DNA of 8,628 bases, taken from contig JAZTWH010000052.1 of the NCBI GenBank assembly GCA_045635765.1, positions 1-8,628 of the forward strand. The letters run 5' to 3'. Made by a program: the position numbers and the translations under genes. Of this stretch, positions 1-6,989 are shown piece by piece. The notes beneath the pieces are model-generated. The model did no database searches. It was not told the DNA's origin and saw nothing but the letters and a program-made list of their open reading frames with translations. This DNA is from RGIG995 sp045635765. GTDB lineage: Bacteria > Bacillota > Clostridia > Oscillospirales > UBA644. Each line of letters begins with the position of its first letter. Position 1 is the first letter of the stretch.

Positions 1-1
1 G

Positions 2-1474
2 TGTAACTCTTGTGCCTTCGTTTGCCCCCATGCAACCATCCGTCCCTTCGCTCTGACGGAGGAAGAAGCCGCACAGGCTCCCGCAGCTACCAAGTACACC
101 GAAAAGCCCGTACTGAAGACCAATTACAAGTTCACTATGGCAGTCAGCCCCCTCGACTGCATGGGTTGTACCCTGTGCGTCAAGGCTTGCCCCGTCAATG
201 CGAAGGCAACCAAGGACGGCACCGATAAGTTTGCCATTAAGATGGTTCCCCAGGAAAGCCAAAAGGATCAGCAGGCTCCCTTCGATTGGGCCGTTGCCAA
301 CGTTTCCGAGAAGCCCGAGCTGATCAACAACACCGTTAAGGGCAGCCAGTTCAAGCAACCCCTCCTCGAGTTCTCCGGCTCCTGTGCAGGATGTGCCGAA
401 ACCTCCTACGCCCGCCTGATCACTCAGCTCTTCGGCGAACGGATGTATATCTCCAACGCCACCGGCTGTTCCTCCATCTGGGGCGGATCTGCTCCCGCAA
501 CTCCCTACACCGTAAACAAAGAATCCGGCAAGGGTCCCGCTTGGGGCAACTCCCTGTTCGAGGATAACGCCGAACACGGCTTGGGTATCTATCTGGGTCA
601 GAAGTCCATCCGGGAACGCCTGATTCGCAAGATCGAAGAGATGGCCGCTTCCGAAAAGGCTTCCGCCGAATTCAAGGCCGCTGCCGAAGCCTTCCTGGCT
701 TCCAAAGAAGACGGTAAGACCAACGGTGCCGCCACCGACGCTCTGATTGCAGAGCTGGAGAAGGCTGCCGCTGCCGGATGTCCCATCGCTCCCGAAGTTT
801 TGGCTGAGAAAGACTACCTGGCCAAGAAGTCCGTCTGGATCTTCGGTGGTGACGGCTGGGCTTACGACATCGGCTTCGGCGGTTTGGACCACGTCCTGGC
901 CTCCGGAGAAGACGTCAACGTCATGGTCTTTGATACCGAAGTTTACTCCAACACCGGCGGACAGGCCTCCAAGGCTTCCAACATCGGCCAGGTGGCTCAG
1001 TTCGCCGCCGCCGGTAAAGCCATCGGCAAGAAGGATCTGGCTGCCATCGCCATGTCCTACGGCTACGTCTACGTGGCTCAGATCGCCATGGGTGCTGACA
1101 TGAATCAAACCTTGAAGGCTCTGGCCGAGGCCGAAGCTTACAACGGTCCCTCCCTCATCATCGGCTACGCTCCCTGCGAAATGCACGGTGTTAAGGGCGG
1201 TATGGCCAACTGCCAGGAAGAAATGAAGAAAGCCGTCGCCGCAGGCTACTGGAACACCTTCCGGTACAACCCCCTGCTGAAGGCCGAAGGCAAGAATCCC
1301 TTCATCCTCGACAGCAAGGCTCCCACGGCCGACTACGTGGACTTCATTAAGGGTGAAACCCGTTACACCCGTCTGGCTCAGGCATTCCCCGACAGAGCAG
1401 AAGTTCTGTTTGCCAAAGCTGCAGAAGCAGCCAAGGAACGCCGGGCGAAGCTGGAAGAAAAGGCCAACGGCTAA
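2..1474 (+). CDS. nifJ: Pyruvate:ferredoxin (flavodoxin) oxidoreductase, C-terminal part (5'-truncated by window edge)
   Basis: This enzyme oxidises pyruvate and CoA to acetyl-CoA, CO2 and reduced ferredoxin in the cytoplasm of anaerobes. The reading frame is open from base 2, so 490 residues are visible and roughly 680 N-terminal residues lie outside the window. A two-cluster ferredoxin domain comes first. It holds the end of one 4Fe-4S motif (C1, C4, C8-P) and a complete second motif CMGCTLCVKACP (C53, C56, C59, C63). The thiamine-diphosphate domain follows. C128, C131 (GSCAGC), C156 (ATGCSS) and C392 (YAPCEMHG) match the four proximal-cluster ligands of the family. GDGWAYDIG (from residue 283) and SNTGGQ form the TPP/Mg site. 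The chain stops soon after this domain, so the C-terminal extension that protects the Desulfovibrio africanus enzyme from oxygen seems absent. That is consistent with a strict anaerobe. A strong terminator follows at once. The symbol por would serve equally well. Confidence 0.97.
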   Translation, partial: CNSCAFVCPHATIRPFALTEEEAAQAPAATKYTEKPVLKTNYKFTMAVSPLDCMGCTLCVKACPVNAKATKDGTDKFAIKMVPQESQKDQQAPFDWAVANVSEKPELINNTVKGSQFKQPLLEFSGSCAGCAETSYARLITQLFGERMYISNATGCSSIWGGSAPATPYTVNKESGKGPAWGNSLFEDNAEHGLGIYLGQKSIRERLIRKIEEMAASEKASAEFKAAAEAFLASKEDGKTNGAATDALIAELEKAAAAGCPIAPEVLAEKDYLAKKSVWIFGGDGWAYDIGFGGLDHVLASGEDVNVMVFDTEVYSNTGGQASKASNIGQVAQFAAAGKAIGKKDLAAIAMSYGYVYVAQIAMGADMNQTLKALAEAEAYNGPSLIIGYAPCEMHGVKGGMANCQEEMKKAVAAGYWNTFRYNPLLKAEGKNPFILDSKAPTADYVDFIKGETRYTRLAQAFPDRAEVLFAKAAEAAKERRAKLEEKANG

Positions 1475-1495
1475 TTTATTCCATCAAGCAAAATC

Positions 1496-1527
1496 AAGAG
1501 GAGACGCCATTGCGTCTCCTCTTTTTT
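1496..1527 (+). terminator. Rho-independent terminator of nifJ
   Basis: A perfect 12-bp stem (1496-1507 with 1512-1523) has a CATT loop and runs into a T6 tract at 1522-1527. It starts 21 bases after the nifJ stop codon. No further gene follows on the plus strand, so nifJ is the last gene of its transcript. Confidence 0.93.
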
Positions 1528-1528
1528 G

Positions 1529-1549
1529 TATGCAGAAGTTTTCTGCATA
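1529..1549. repeat. Perfect 9-bp inverted repeat between two convergent terminators
   Basis: TATGCAGAA (1529-1537) and TTCTGCATA (1541-1549) are exact reverse complements around GTT. Neither strand has a T tract immediately 3' of the stem, so it is not a standard intrinsic terminator itself. It lies between the nifJ terminator and the tsf terminator. It could stabilise a 3' end, act as a backup pause site, or bind a protein. The function is unknown. Confidence 0.7.
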
Positions 1550-1550
1550 T

Positions 1551-1587
1551 AAAAAAATACCCACCACAGTGTTGTGGTGGGTATTTT
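1551..1587 (-). terminator. Rho-independent terminator of rpsB-tsf
   Basis: A perfect 15-bp stem (1554-1568 with 1573-1587) has a GTGT loop. Read on the minus strand it is followed by a T7 tract (complement of 1551-1557). It begins 10 bases past the tsf stop codon. On the plus strand it is followed by only a short T-rich stretch, so it may also catch some nifJ read-through. Confidence 0.92.
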
Positions 1588-1596
1588 AATACTAAA

Positions 1597-2490
1597 TCAG
1601 TTGTTTCCGCTGGCCATAGCGGCAACTTCAGCGGCGAAGTCGTCCTTCTTCTTTTCGATGCCTTCGCCCCGTTCGAAGCGAGTGTATTCGATCAGAGAAG
1701 AGCCCTTGGAAGCGATGAACTTGCCGACGGTGGTGGATTCATCCAGGATGAATTCCTGCTCCAGCAGGCAGTTTTCGCTGTAGAACTTGCCGAGTTTTCC
1801 GGAAACGATCTTTTCCAGGACCTGAGCAGGCTTGTTGGCAAACTTGGGATCCTGCTGCATCTGAGCGACCATGATGGATTTTTCCCCCTCAATGACGTCG
1901 GCGGGAACGTTATCCTTGCCCAGATAAGCGGGATTCATGGAAGCGACCTGCATACAGACGCTCTTTCCGTCAGCAGCATCAATGGGAGCAGTGAAGTTAG
2001 CAACGACACCGATCTTTCCGCCCATGTGCAGGTAGGTAGCAACGTTGCCTTCCATCCGGGCAAAGCGGCGGACGGTCATGTTTTCACGGATGACGGCAAC
2101 CAGCCCGGTGCGAACTTCTTCCACCGTCTGGCCGTCCTTCAGCTCGGAAGCGTTGAGAGCTTCCAGGTCTGCGGGATTGGTCTTGGCGACCAAAGCGGCA
2201 ATATCATTGGCAAAAGCCATGAAGTCGGGGTTCTTGGCAACGAAGTCGGTTTCGCAGTTGACTTCAACGATAGCGGCAACCTTGCCGTCGTTGTAAACGC
2301 CAACGTAACCTTCTGCGGCAATGCGAGAAGCCTTCTTCGCGGCGGTAGCAAGGCCTTTTTCACGCAGGATAACGATGGCTTTTTCCATATCGCCGTCGGT
2401 TTCCACGAGGGCCTTTTTGCACTCCATCATTCCGGAACCGGTCTGATCACGAAGTGCCTTAACCTGCTGAGCAGTAATAACAGCAGCCAT
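1597..2490 (-). CDS. tsf: Translation elongation factor Ts
   Basis: EF-Ts is the cytoplasmic guanine-nucleotide exchange factor that recharges EF-Tu. The protein has 297 residues, in the usual range (E. coli 283). The N-terminal UBA-like domain is clear (residues 1-55, with the RDQTGSGMMECKKAL core). The family signature TDFVAKN follows at residues 81-87; its Asp-Phe pair inserts next to the EF-Tu nucleotide site. The C-terminal LLEQEFILDE segment is also typical of the family. The ATG at 2490 is supported by AGGAGG (2499-2504) 8 bases upstream. The gene lies 32 bases after rpsB in the same direction with no terminator between, the classic rpsB-tsf pair. The downstream partners often found with it (pyrH, frr) are absent, because a terminator follows. 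The gene contains no TTA, CTA or TCA codons, as expected for a highly expressed gene in this genome. Confidence 0.98.
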   Translation of the reverse strand: MAAVITAQQVKALRDQTGSGMMECKKALVETDGDMEKAIVILREKGLATAAKKASRIAAEGYVGVYNDGKVAAIVEVNCETDFVAKNPDFMAFANDIAALVAKTNPADLEALNASELKDGQTVEEVRTGLVAVIRENMTVRRFARMEGNVATYLHMGGKIGVVANFTAPIDAADGKSVCMQVASMNPAYLGKDNVPADVIEGEKSIMVAQMQQDPKFANKPAQVLEKIVSGKLGKFYSENCLLEQEFILDESTTVGKFIASKGSSLIEYTRFERGEGIEKKKDDFAAEVAAMASGNN

Positions 2491-2522
2491 TTCAATTTCC
2501 TCCTATTATAAAATAAGATAAA

Positions 2523-3251
2523 TTATTCTTCCACGGGAGCTTCGGCAGATTCCTCAGCAGAGAACTGTTCACCCTGCTTGCCTTCCAGAACGGCGTTGGC
2601 CATGGTGGCGGTAATCAGCTTAACCGCACGGATGGCGTCGTCGTTTCCGGGAATGACGTAGTCGATTTCATCGGGGTCACAGTTGGTATCTACGATAGCG
2701 ATGATGGGAATATTCAGCTTGCGGGCTTCGGCAACGGCGTTGTGTTCCTTTTTGGGGTCAACGATGAAGATCGCCGCGGGGAGCTTCTTCATTTCCTTAA
2801 TGCCGCCCAGGTTCTTTTCGAGCTTTTCGGCTTCGATGGTCAGGTTGACAACTTCCTTTTTGGGGAGCTGCTCGAAGGTGCCGTCTTCCGCCATCTTCTT
2901 CAGCTGGTCCATTCTCTGGATGCGTTTTTTGATGGTGGTGAAGTTGGTCAGCATCCCGCCGAGCCAACGGGCGTTAACGAAGTACATTCCGACACGCTCA
3001 GCCTCTTCCTTGATGGATTCCTGAGCCTGCTTCTTGGTCCCGACGAAAAGGATTTCGCCGCCCTGTTCGGTCACTTCGCGAACGAAGTTGTAAGCCTCCT
3101 CGACTTTCTTTACGGTTTTCTGGAGATCAATGATGTAGATCCCGTTCCGTTCGGTGAAGATGTATTCCGCCATTTTGGGGTTCCATCTTCTGGTCTGATG
3201 TCCGAAATGGACACCTGCTTCCAGCAGTTGTTTCATGGAAATTACAGCCAT
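2523..3251 (-). CDS. rpsB: 30S ribosomal protein S2
   Basis: S2 is a late-assembling protein of the small ribosomal subunit, needed for S1/mRNA docking near the anti-Shine-Dalgarno region. The product has 242 residues, typical of the family. The start MKQLLEAGVHFGHQTRRWNPKM is the characteristic S2 N terminus. Later family segments include FVGTKKQAQ, RWLGGMLTNF and VDTNCDPDEIDYVIPGNDDAIRA. The last 20 or so residues form an acidic tail. The ATG at 3251 is preceded at 7 bases by AAGGAGG (3259-3265). It is first in a two-gene operon with tsf, is driven by a near-consensus promoter, and follows a structured leader that may carry S2-mediated feedback control. Confidence 0.98.
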   Translation of the reverse strand: MAVISMKQLLEAGVHFGHQTRRWNPKMAEYIFTERNGIYIIDLQKTVKKVEEAYNFVREVTEQGGEILFVGTKKQAQESIKEEAERVGMYFVNARWLGGMLTNFTTIKKRIQRMDQLKKMAEDGTFEQLPKKEVVNLTIEAEKLEKNLGGIKEMKKLPAAIFIVDPKKEHNAVAEARKLNIPIIAIVDTNCDPDEIDYVIPGNDDAIRAVKLITATMANAVLEGKQGEQFSAEESAEAPVEE

Positions 3252-3374
3252 GATGTTTCCTCCTTCGGTTGTTCACCGCCACAACGCTTTCGTTTTGCAG
3301 ATTCCTTCGGAACCACCGGCAAGACAAACGTTGTGTGTGTAATAAAATAATAATATTTGCACGCACAGGCGTAC
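3252..3374 (-). promoter_or_regulatory. rpsB-tsf mRNA leader, foldable, possibly autoregulatory
   Basis: From the promoter position the mRNA leader should be about 120 nt. Visible pairings in the RNA are a 6-bp hairpin (3309-3314 with 3300-3305, GAA loop, one G-U), an enclosing 7-bp stem (3329-3335 with 3280-3286), and a competing local 4-bp hairpin (3291-3294 with 3283-3286). The enclosing and local stems share 3283-3286, so they exclude each other, which a switch would require. The Shine-Dalgarno sequence lies just downstream. S2 represses its own operon through the leader in E. coli. Whether this unrelated leader does the same is inference. Confidence 0.45.
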
Positions 3375-3380
3375 TGCATC

Positions 3381-3409
3381 ATTATACCATATCTTGCCCT
3401 GAAATGCAA
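3381..3409 (-). promoter_or_regulatory. Sigma-A-type promoter of rpsB-tsf with extended -10
   Basis: On the minus strand TTGCAT (complement of 3404-3409) is separated by exactly 17 bases from TATAAT (complement of 3381-3386). TGG directly precedes the -10, giving the extended TGnTATAAT form. Upstream, 3421-3450 is A/T-rich and contains the palindrome GAAAATTTTC (3421-3430), resembling an UP element. Transcription should start near 3374. Confidence 0.85.
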
Positions 3410-3445
3410 GGGTGAAATGTGAAAATTTTCCTAACTTTTTCCTAT

Positions 3446-3485
3446 AAAAATCGAAAAACCGCCCCCTCCGGTAAGGAAAGGGCGG
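3446..3485 (-). terminator. Rho-independent terminator of gltX-glnS
   Basis: On the minus strand CCGCCC (complement of 3480-3485) pairs with GGGCGG (complement of 3459-3464). An inner 3-bp stem (3475-3477 with 3467-3469) sits inside it. The stem is followed by TTTTTCGATTTTT (complement of 3446-3458). It lies just over 70 bases after the glnS stop codon and just upstream of the rpsB promoter, insulating the two operons. Confidence 0.85.
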
Positions 3486-3489
3486 AAGC

Positions 3490-3563
3490 GGCCGACGCAA
3501 TGCCAATCCCCAAGGCCTCGCCGAGGTAGGGCGAGGGGAGGGGCGGCGAGGCGGGCGTCAGCC
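3490..3563 (-). repeat. GC-rich foldable element spanning the glnS stop codon
   Basis: An outer 9-bp stem (3490-3498 with 3555-3563, one G-T wobble) takes in the last Gly codon and TGA stop of glnS. It encloses an 8-bp stem (GCCTCGCC 3515-3522 with GGCGAGGC 3545-3552). The loop is purine-rich on the plus strand, with G runs at 3529-3531, 3535-3538, 3540-3543 and 3553-3555. That strand could form a G-quadruplex; the mRNA copy is C-rich. The composition differs from everything else in the window and it may be a dispersed intergenic repeat. Function unknown. Confidence 0.6.
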
Positions 3564-5207
3564 TTTATAACTGTCTTTCAGGTTGACGATGAGGTTAAAC
3601 ACGTTGCCCTGGGCGTGGATGTCCTTGCAAAAATAACCGTTGCGAACGAACTGAAAGCGGTCCCCGGGTTGTGCTTCCGCCAGGGAGGGCTCGGCCTTAC
3701 AGTGGGCTTTTACGGTCAGGGAATTGGGGTTCAGCAGATCCATATAGGTCTGTCCCTCGGGGAGATCGAAGACATTTTCCTGGGTGAACAATCGATCGTA
3801 CAAACGGATTTCCGTATCCAGAGCGTATTCGGTGGAGACCCAATGGATGGTTCCCCGGACCTTGCGTCCGTCTGCGGGCATTCCGCATCCCGTTTCCAAA
3901 TCTGCGGAGCATTTCAGCTCAATGACGTTCCCCTCTTCATCCTTGACCAATTCGTCACAGCGGACGATGTACGCCCCCATCAGACGACATTCTCCGCCGG
4001 GCTTCAGCCGGTGGAATTTTCCGGGGGCGTCCTCCATGAAGTCGCTTCGTTCCACATACAACGTCTTGGTGAAGGGGACCTGACGGCTTCCGGCCGATTC
4101 GTCCTGGGGATTGTTGGGCAGGGTAAAGTATTCGGTCCGCTCCTCCGGATAGTTGGTAATCGTCACCTTCAGGGGGTCCAGAACGGCGACCCGGCGGAGG
4201 GCCTTTTCATTCAATTCCGCCCGGATACAATGCTCCAAAAGGCCAATATCGACAATGGAATAGGCCTTGGCAACGCCGGCCTTTTTTACGAATTCCAGGA
4301 TCGACGAGGGCGTATAACCCCGGCGACGGAGTCCGCAGAGGGTGGGCATCCGAGGGTCATCCCAGCCGTCTACCCGGCCGGTTTCTACCAATTCTCTCAA
4401 AAAGCGTTTGCTCATCACCGTATAGGTCAGATTCAGGCGGGCAAATTCCCGTTGCTTGGGACGGGGGCGGATGGAAATATTTTCGGTCACCCAATCGTAG
4501 AGGGGACGGTGGTTTTCGAATTCAATGGAGCAAAGAGAATGGGTAATGCCCTCAATGGCGTCCTGAATGGGGTGGGCGTAGTCGTACAGGGGATAAATAC
4601 ACCATTTGTCCCCCTGCCGATGGTGGGAGGTATGAACGATGCGGTAGATGGCAGGGTCTCTCAGATTGATGTTGGGGGAGGCCATGTCGATCTTGGCCCG
4701 CAGGGTCTTTGCTCCGTCGGGGAATTCCCCGTTCTTCATCCGTTCAAACAGCTCCAGATTTTCTTCCACGGAGCGGTTGCGGTAGGGAGACTCCTTCCCG
4801 GGCTGGGTCAGTGTTCCCCGGTATTCCCGCATCTGCTCGGCGGAAAGATCGCAGACGTAGGCCTTTCCTTCCTTGATCAGTTGGATGGCAAACTCGTAGC
4901 ATTGATCAAAATAGTCGGATCCGTAGAAGATTCCGCCGTCGGGGACGGTGCCCAGCCACTCCAGGTCTGCCCGGATGGCGTCGACGTATTCCGTATCCTC
5001 CTTCACGGGATTGGTATCGTCAAGGCGAAGATTGAATTTCCCTCCGTATTTTTTTGCCATGGAATGGTTGATCCAGATGGCCTTGGCGGAACCGATATGC
5101 AAATACCCGTTGGGCTCCGGGGGGAACCGGGTGTGGACATGGTCCACTTCCTTGTTCCGAAGGTCCTCGGCAATAATTTCGTCAATAAAATTCGTAATTT
5201 CTTCCAT
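3558..5207 (-). CDS. glnS: Glutaminyl-tRNA synthetase
   Basis: This class Ic enzyme charges tRNA-Gln directly with glutamine and ATP in the cytoplasm. It has 549 residues (E. coli 554). FPPEPNGYLHIGS carries the HIGH motif as HIGS (37-40). VMSKR (264-268) is the KMSKS loop. D63, Y208 (in YPLYDY) and C226 (in SLCSIEF) match the E. coli residues around the glutamine and tRNA-end pocket, which separates it from GluRS. The anticodon-binding beta-barrels fill the C-terminal half (from about 335) up to NLIVNLKDS. No YqeY-like C-terminal or extra N-terminal domain is present. The ATG at 5207 starts 6 bases after the gltX stop, with a weak AAAGGA (complement of 5218-5223) overlapping the gltX end, so translation is probably coupled. 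Many Gram-positive bacteria lack glnS and make Gln-tRNA through GatCAB; this organism need not depend on that route. Confidence 0.97.
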   Translation of the reverse strand: MEEITNFIDEIIAEDLRNKEVDHVHTRFPPEPNGYLHIGSAKAIWINHSMAKKYGGKFNLRLDDTNPVKEDTEYVDAIRADLEWLGTVPDGGIFYGSDYFDQCYEFAIQLIKEGKAYVCDLSAEQMREYRGTLTQPGKESPYRNRSVEENLELFERMKNGEFPDGAKTLRAKIDMASPNINLRDPAIYRIVHTSHHRQGDKWCIYPLYDYAHPIQDAIEGITHSLCSIEFENHRPLYDWVTENISIRPRPKQREFARLNLTYTVMSKRFLRELVETGRVDGWDDPRMPTLCGLRRRGYTPSSILEFVKKAGVAKAYSIVDIGLLEHCIRAELNEKALRRVAVLDPLKVTITNYPEERTEYFTLPNNPQDESAGSRQVPFTKTLYVERSDFMEDAPGKFHRLKPGGECRLMGAYIVRCDELVKDEEGNVIELKCSADLETGCGMPADGRKVRGTIHWVSTEYALDTEIRLYDRLFTQENVFDLPEGQTYMDLLNPNSLTVKAHCKAEPSLAEAQPGDRFQFVRNGYFCKDIHAQGNVFNLIVNLKDSYKG

Positions 5208-5213
5208 TGCTTT

Positions 5214-6887
5214 TCAATCCTTTGCTTCCAGCGTTTCGGCTGCTTTTTTCAAGCGGGAAAGAACCGTCTCTTTCCCCAAAATATTCATCACGGCGTAGGT
5301 ATCGGGAGATGCGGTGCGGCCGGTAACAGCCACCCGAAGCACCGAGCTGACGTCGGCTACGTTGCCGGGGTAGGCAGAGGGATCGGCCTTGTACGCCTTC
5401 ATATCCACGGCATAGCCCATGGCGGAGGTCAACTCTTTGACCTTGTTGAACCAGGTCTGCTGGTCGTCGGACTCATGATAATAAGCCTGGGGGTACTCTC
5501 TCAGGACCCGCAAAACGTCTTCCTTGTCCATGGTCTCGGGGAAGGGATAATCAGTCGTAAAGGTCTCCTCAAAGAAGAAGGACATATACTGAGGCACGTC
5601 GGACCAAACGGTAAAGTCTTTCCGGGGCTTTTTGCCTCCTCTTCCGATGGAGAGGATTGCCTTGGAATAGTCGGGATCCCGAGTCAAAAGACTATAAAAT
5701 TCCGTATCGTATTCCTTTGCCCACCGGGCAGCCGCCTCGAAGACCTCCTCCCCGGTCATCCGGGAAATAATATTTTTGGAAATATCGTTCAATTTTTCAA
5801 GATCGAATACGGCACCCGCAACCCCCATTTTCTCCGCCTTGAAGCGGAATTCATTCAAATCCCCTTCGGGATTTTTGTTCCGCCATTCTTCAAAGTTGGA
5901 ATTCAGCACGGTCATCAGATATTCGGTCACCGCCGAGGCGGGATACCCTTGCTGGAGATAATAGGTCAGCCGTGCCTCCGGGTCTTTCCGCTTGGAAAGT
6001 TTCCGCTTGGACGTTCCGTCCTGCTTGAGCATATGGGCCGTATGGACGTAAGCGGGCTTTTCCCAGCCCAGGACCTCAAACATCTGAAGGTGATACGGGA
6101 AGGTGGAGAGCCATTCTTCCCCCCGTACCACGTGGGTGGTTCTCATGAAGTGGTCGTCCACCACATGGGCAAAATGGTACGTGGGAATTCCGTCGGATTT
6201 CAGAATCACGATGTCGGTGCAGTTTTCGGGCATCTCGATCTCACCCTTGGCAAGATCCCGATACTTGATGCGGACCCCTTCCTTGCCGGGAGAACGGAAC
6301 CGGACCACGTACGGCTTTCCTTCGGAGATCAATTTCTCCGCCTCTTCCACGGTGATGCCGGAATGGACCGCCCATGGGCCGTAATATCCAAAATTGGCAC
6401 CCTCCGCCTCTTGCTTTTCGTGAAGGGCTTGCAGATCCTCTTCGGTGCAGAAGCAGGGGTAGGCAAGTCCCCGTTCCACCAGGTCCTTGGCAATGGTTTG
6501 GTACAGCTCCGCCCGATCCCGCTGTCGGTAAGGACCGTAAGCCCCCTTGTCCTCCCCGGAGGTGGCACCCTCGTCAAAATTGAGACCGAAGGCGTTCAGG
6601 GAGGTCAAAATTACGTCGACCGCCCCCTCGACTTCCCGTTTTGCATCAGTGTTCTCGATCCGAAGATAGAAAACGCCGCCGCTTTGGTGGGCTAACCGTT
6701 CGTCGATCAGTGCACCGTAAAGATTCCCGAAATGCATAAATCCCGTGGGGGACGGTGCGATACGGGTGACCATGGCCCCCTGGGGCAGGTCCCGTTTGGG
6801 ATACAGCCGTTCGTAATCGGCCGGGGTTTTGGTAATATGGGGGAAGAGCAGTTCCGCCATGCGGAGGTTTGCGTCGGTGCGGTCCAT
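5214..6887 (-). CDS. gltX: Glutamyl-tRNA synthetase, long divergent type
   Basis: The protein ligates glutamate to tRNA-Glu. It has 557 residues, longer than E. coli GluRS (471), with about 38 extra residues before the catalytic core. TRIAPSPTGFMHFGN (from 41) is the HIGH region, here HFGN (52-55). LRIENTD (75-81) replaces the usual LRIEDTD. ILKSDGIPTYHFAHVVDD and HVVRGEEWL are GluRS signatures, and KLSKR (300-304) is the KMSKS loop. Only one CxC (C149, C151) of the Zn-binding ligand set is seen, so the zinc site seems degenerate. The C-terminal third is a divergent anticodon-binding region. The ATG at 6887 has AAGGAG (complement of 6895-6900) at 7 bases. The gene is first in an operon with glnS. 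Because a dedicated GlnRS is encoded next to it, a discriminating (tRNA-Glu only) specificity is likely, but this is inference. Glu-Q-tRNA(Asp) synthetase is unlikely given the full anticodon-binding region. Confidence 0.94.
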   Translation of the reverse strand: MDRTDANLRMAELLFPHITKTPADYERLYPKRDLPQGAMVTRIAPSPTGFMHFGNLYGALIDERLAHQSGGVFYLRIENTDAKREVEGAVDVILTSLNAFGLNFDEGATSGEDKGAYGPYRQRDRAELYQTIAKDLVERGLAYPCFCTEEDLQALHEKQEAEGANFGYYGPWAVHSGITVEEAEKLISEGKPYVVRFRSPGKEGVRIKYRDLAKGEIEMPENCTDIVILKSDGIPTYHFAHVVDDHFMRTTHVVRGEEWLSTFPYHLQMFEVLGWEKPAYVHTAHMLKQDGTSKRKLSKRKDPEARLTYYLQQGYPASAVTEYLMTVLNSNFEEWRNKNPEGDLNEFRFKAEKMGVAGAVFDLEKLNDISKNIISRMTGEEVFEAAARWAKEYDTEFYSLLTRDPDYSKAILSIGRGGKKPRKDFTVWSDVPQYMSFFFEETFTTDYPFPETMDKEDVLRVLREYPQAYYHESDDQQTWFNKVKELTSAMGYAVDMKAYKADPSAYPGNVADVSSVLRVAVTGRTASPDTYAVMNILGKETVLSRLKKAAETLEAKD

Positions 6888-6934
6888 GATGGTTCTCCTT
6901 GATCTGTCGCCGTCCGTAAAATCGGCTCGAATTC

Positions 6935-6940
6935 ATTATA
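6935..6940 (-). promoter_or_regulatory. Putative -10 element of the gltX-glnS promoter
   Basis: TATAAT is a perfect -10 hexamer on the minus strand, 47 bases upstream of the gltX start codon. No good -35 sits at 17 bases (ACTTTG is there). TTGGCA lies only 14 bases away, and a TTGACG further upstream is too far. The promoter may be weak or activator-dependent. The short leader (about 40 nt) leaves no room for a T-box. Confidence 0.45.
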
Positions 6941-6989
6941 ATTGCACTGCTGATTGCCAAAGTCCCCGGTATCGTCAAGAAAATAAGCT

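Noticed and set aside
10..228. Short plus-strand frame at the window start
   Set aside because: Out-of-frame shadow of the nifJ ferredoxin domain, whose cysteine motifs are in the other frame.
1510..2511. Plus-strand open frame opposite tsf
   Set aside because: Mirror of tsf in the codon-aligned antisense frame; it begins inside the nifJ terminator and encodes no recognisable family.
3309..3320. T-box antiterminator-like motif in the rpsB leader (GGTGGTTCCG on the minus strand)
   Set aside because: It differs from the conserved GGTGGNACCG core. The leader is too short for a full T-box, there is no terminator before rpsB, and rpsB is not a usual T-box target.
2742..3350. Plus-strand open frame opposite rpsB
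   Set aside because: Codon-aligned antisense shadow of rpsB, running into the rpsB leader.
3273..3506. Small minus-strand open frame upstream of rpsB
   Set aside because: It spans the glnS terminator, the rpsB promoter and the leader. It has no credible ribosome binding site and its composition is that of non-coding sequence.
3615..6695. A 1026-codon plus-strand open frame as a real gene
   Set aside because: It lies exactly codon-aligned opposite two clearly identified synthetase genes, has no ribosome binding site that I can support and no recognisable domain. It is explained by the lack of TTA, CTA and TCA codons in the sense genes.
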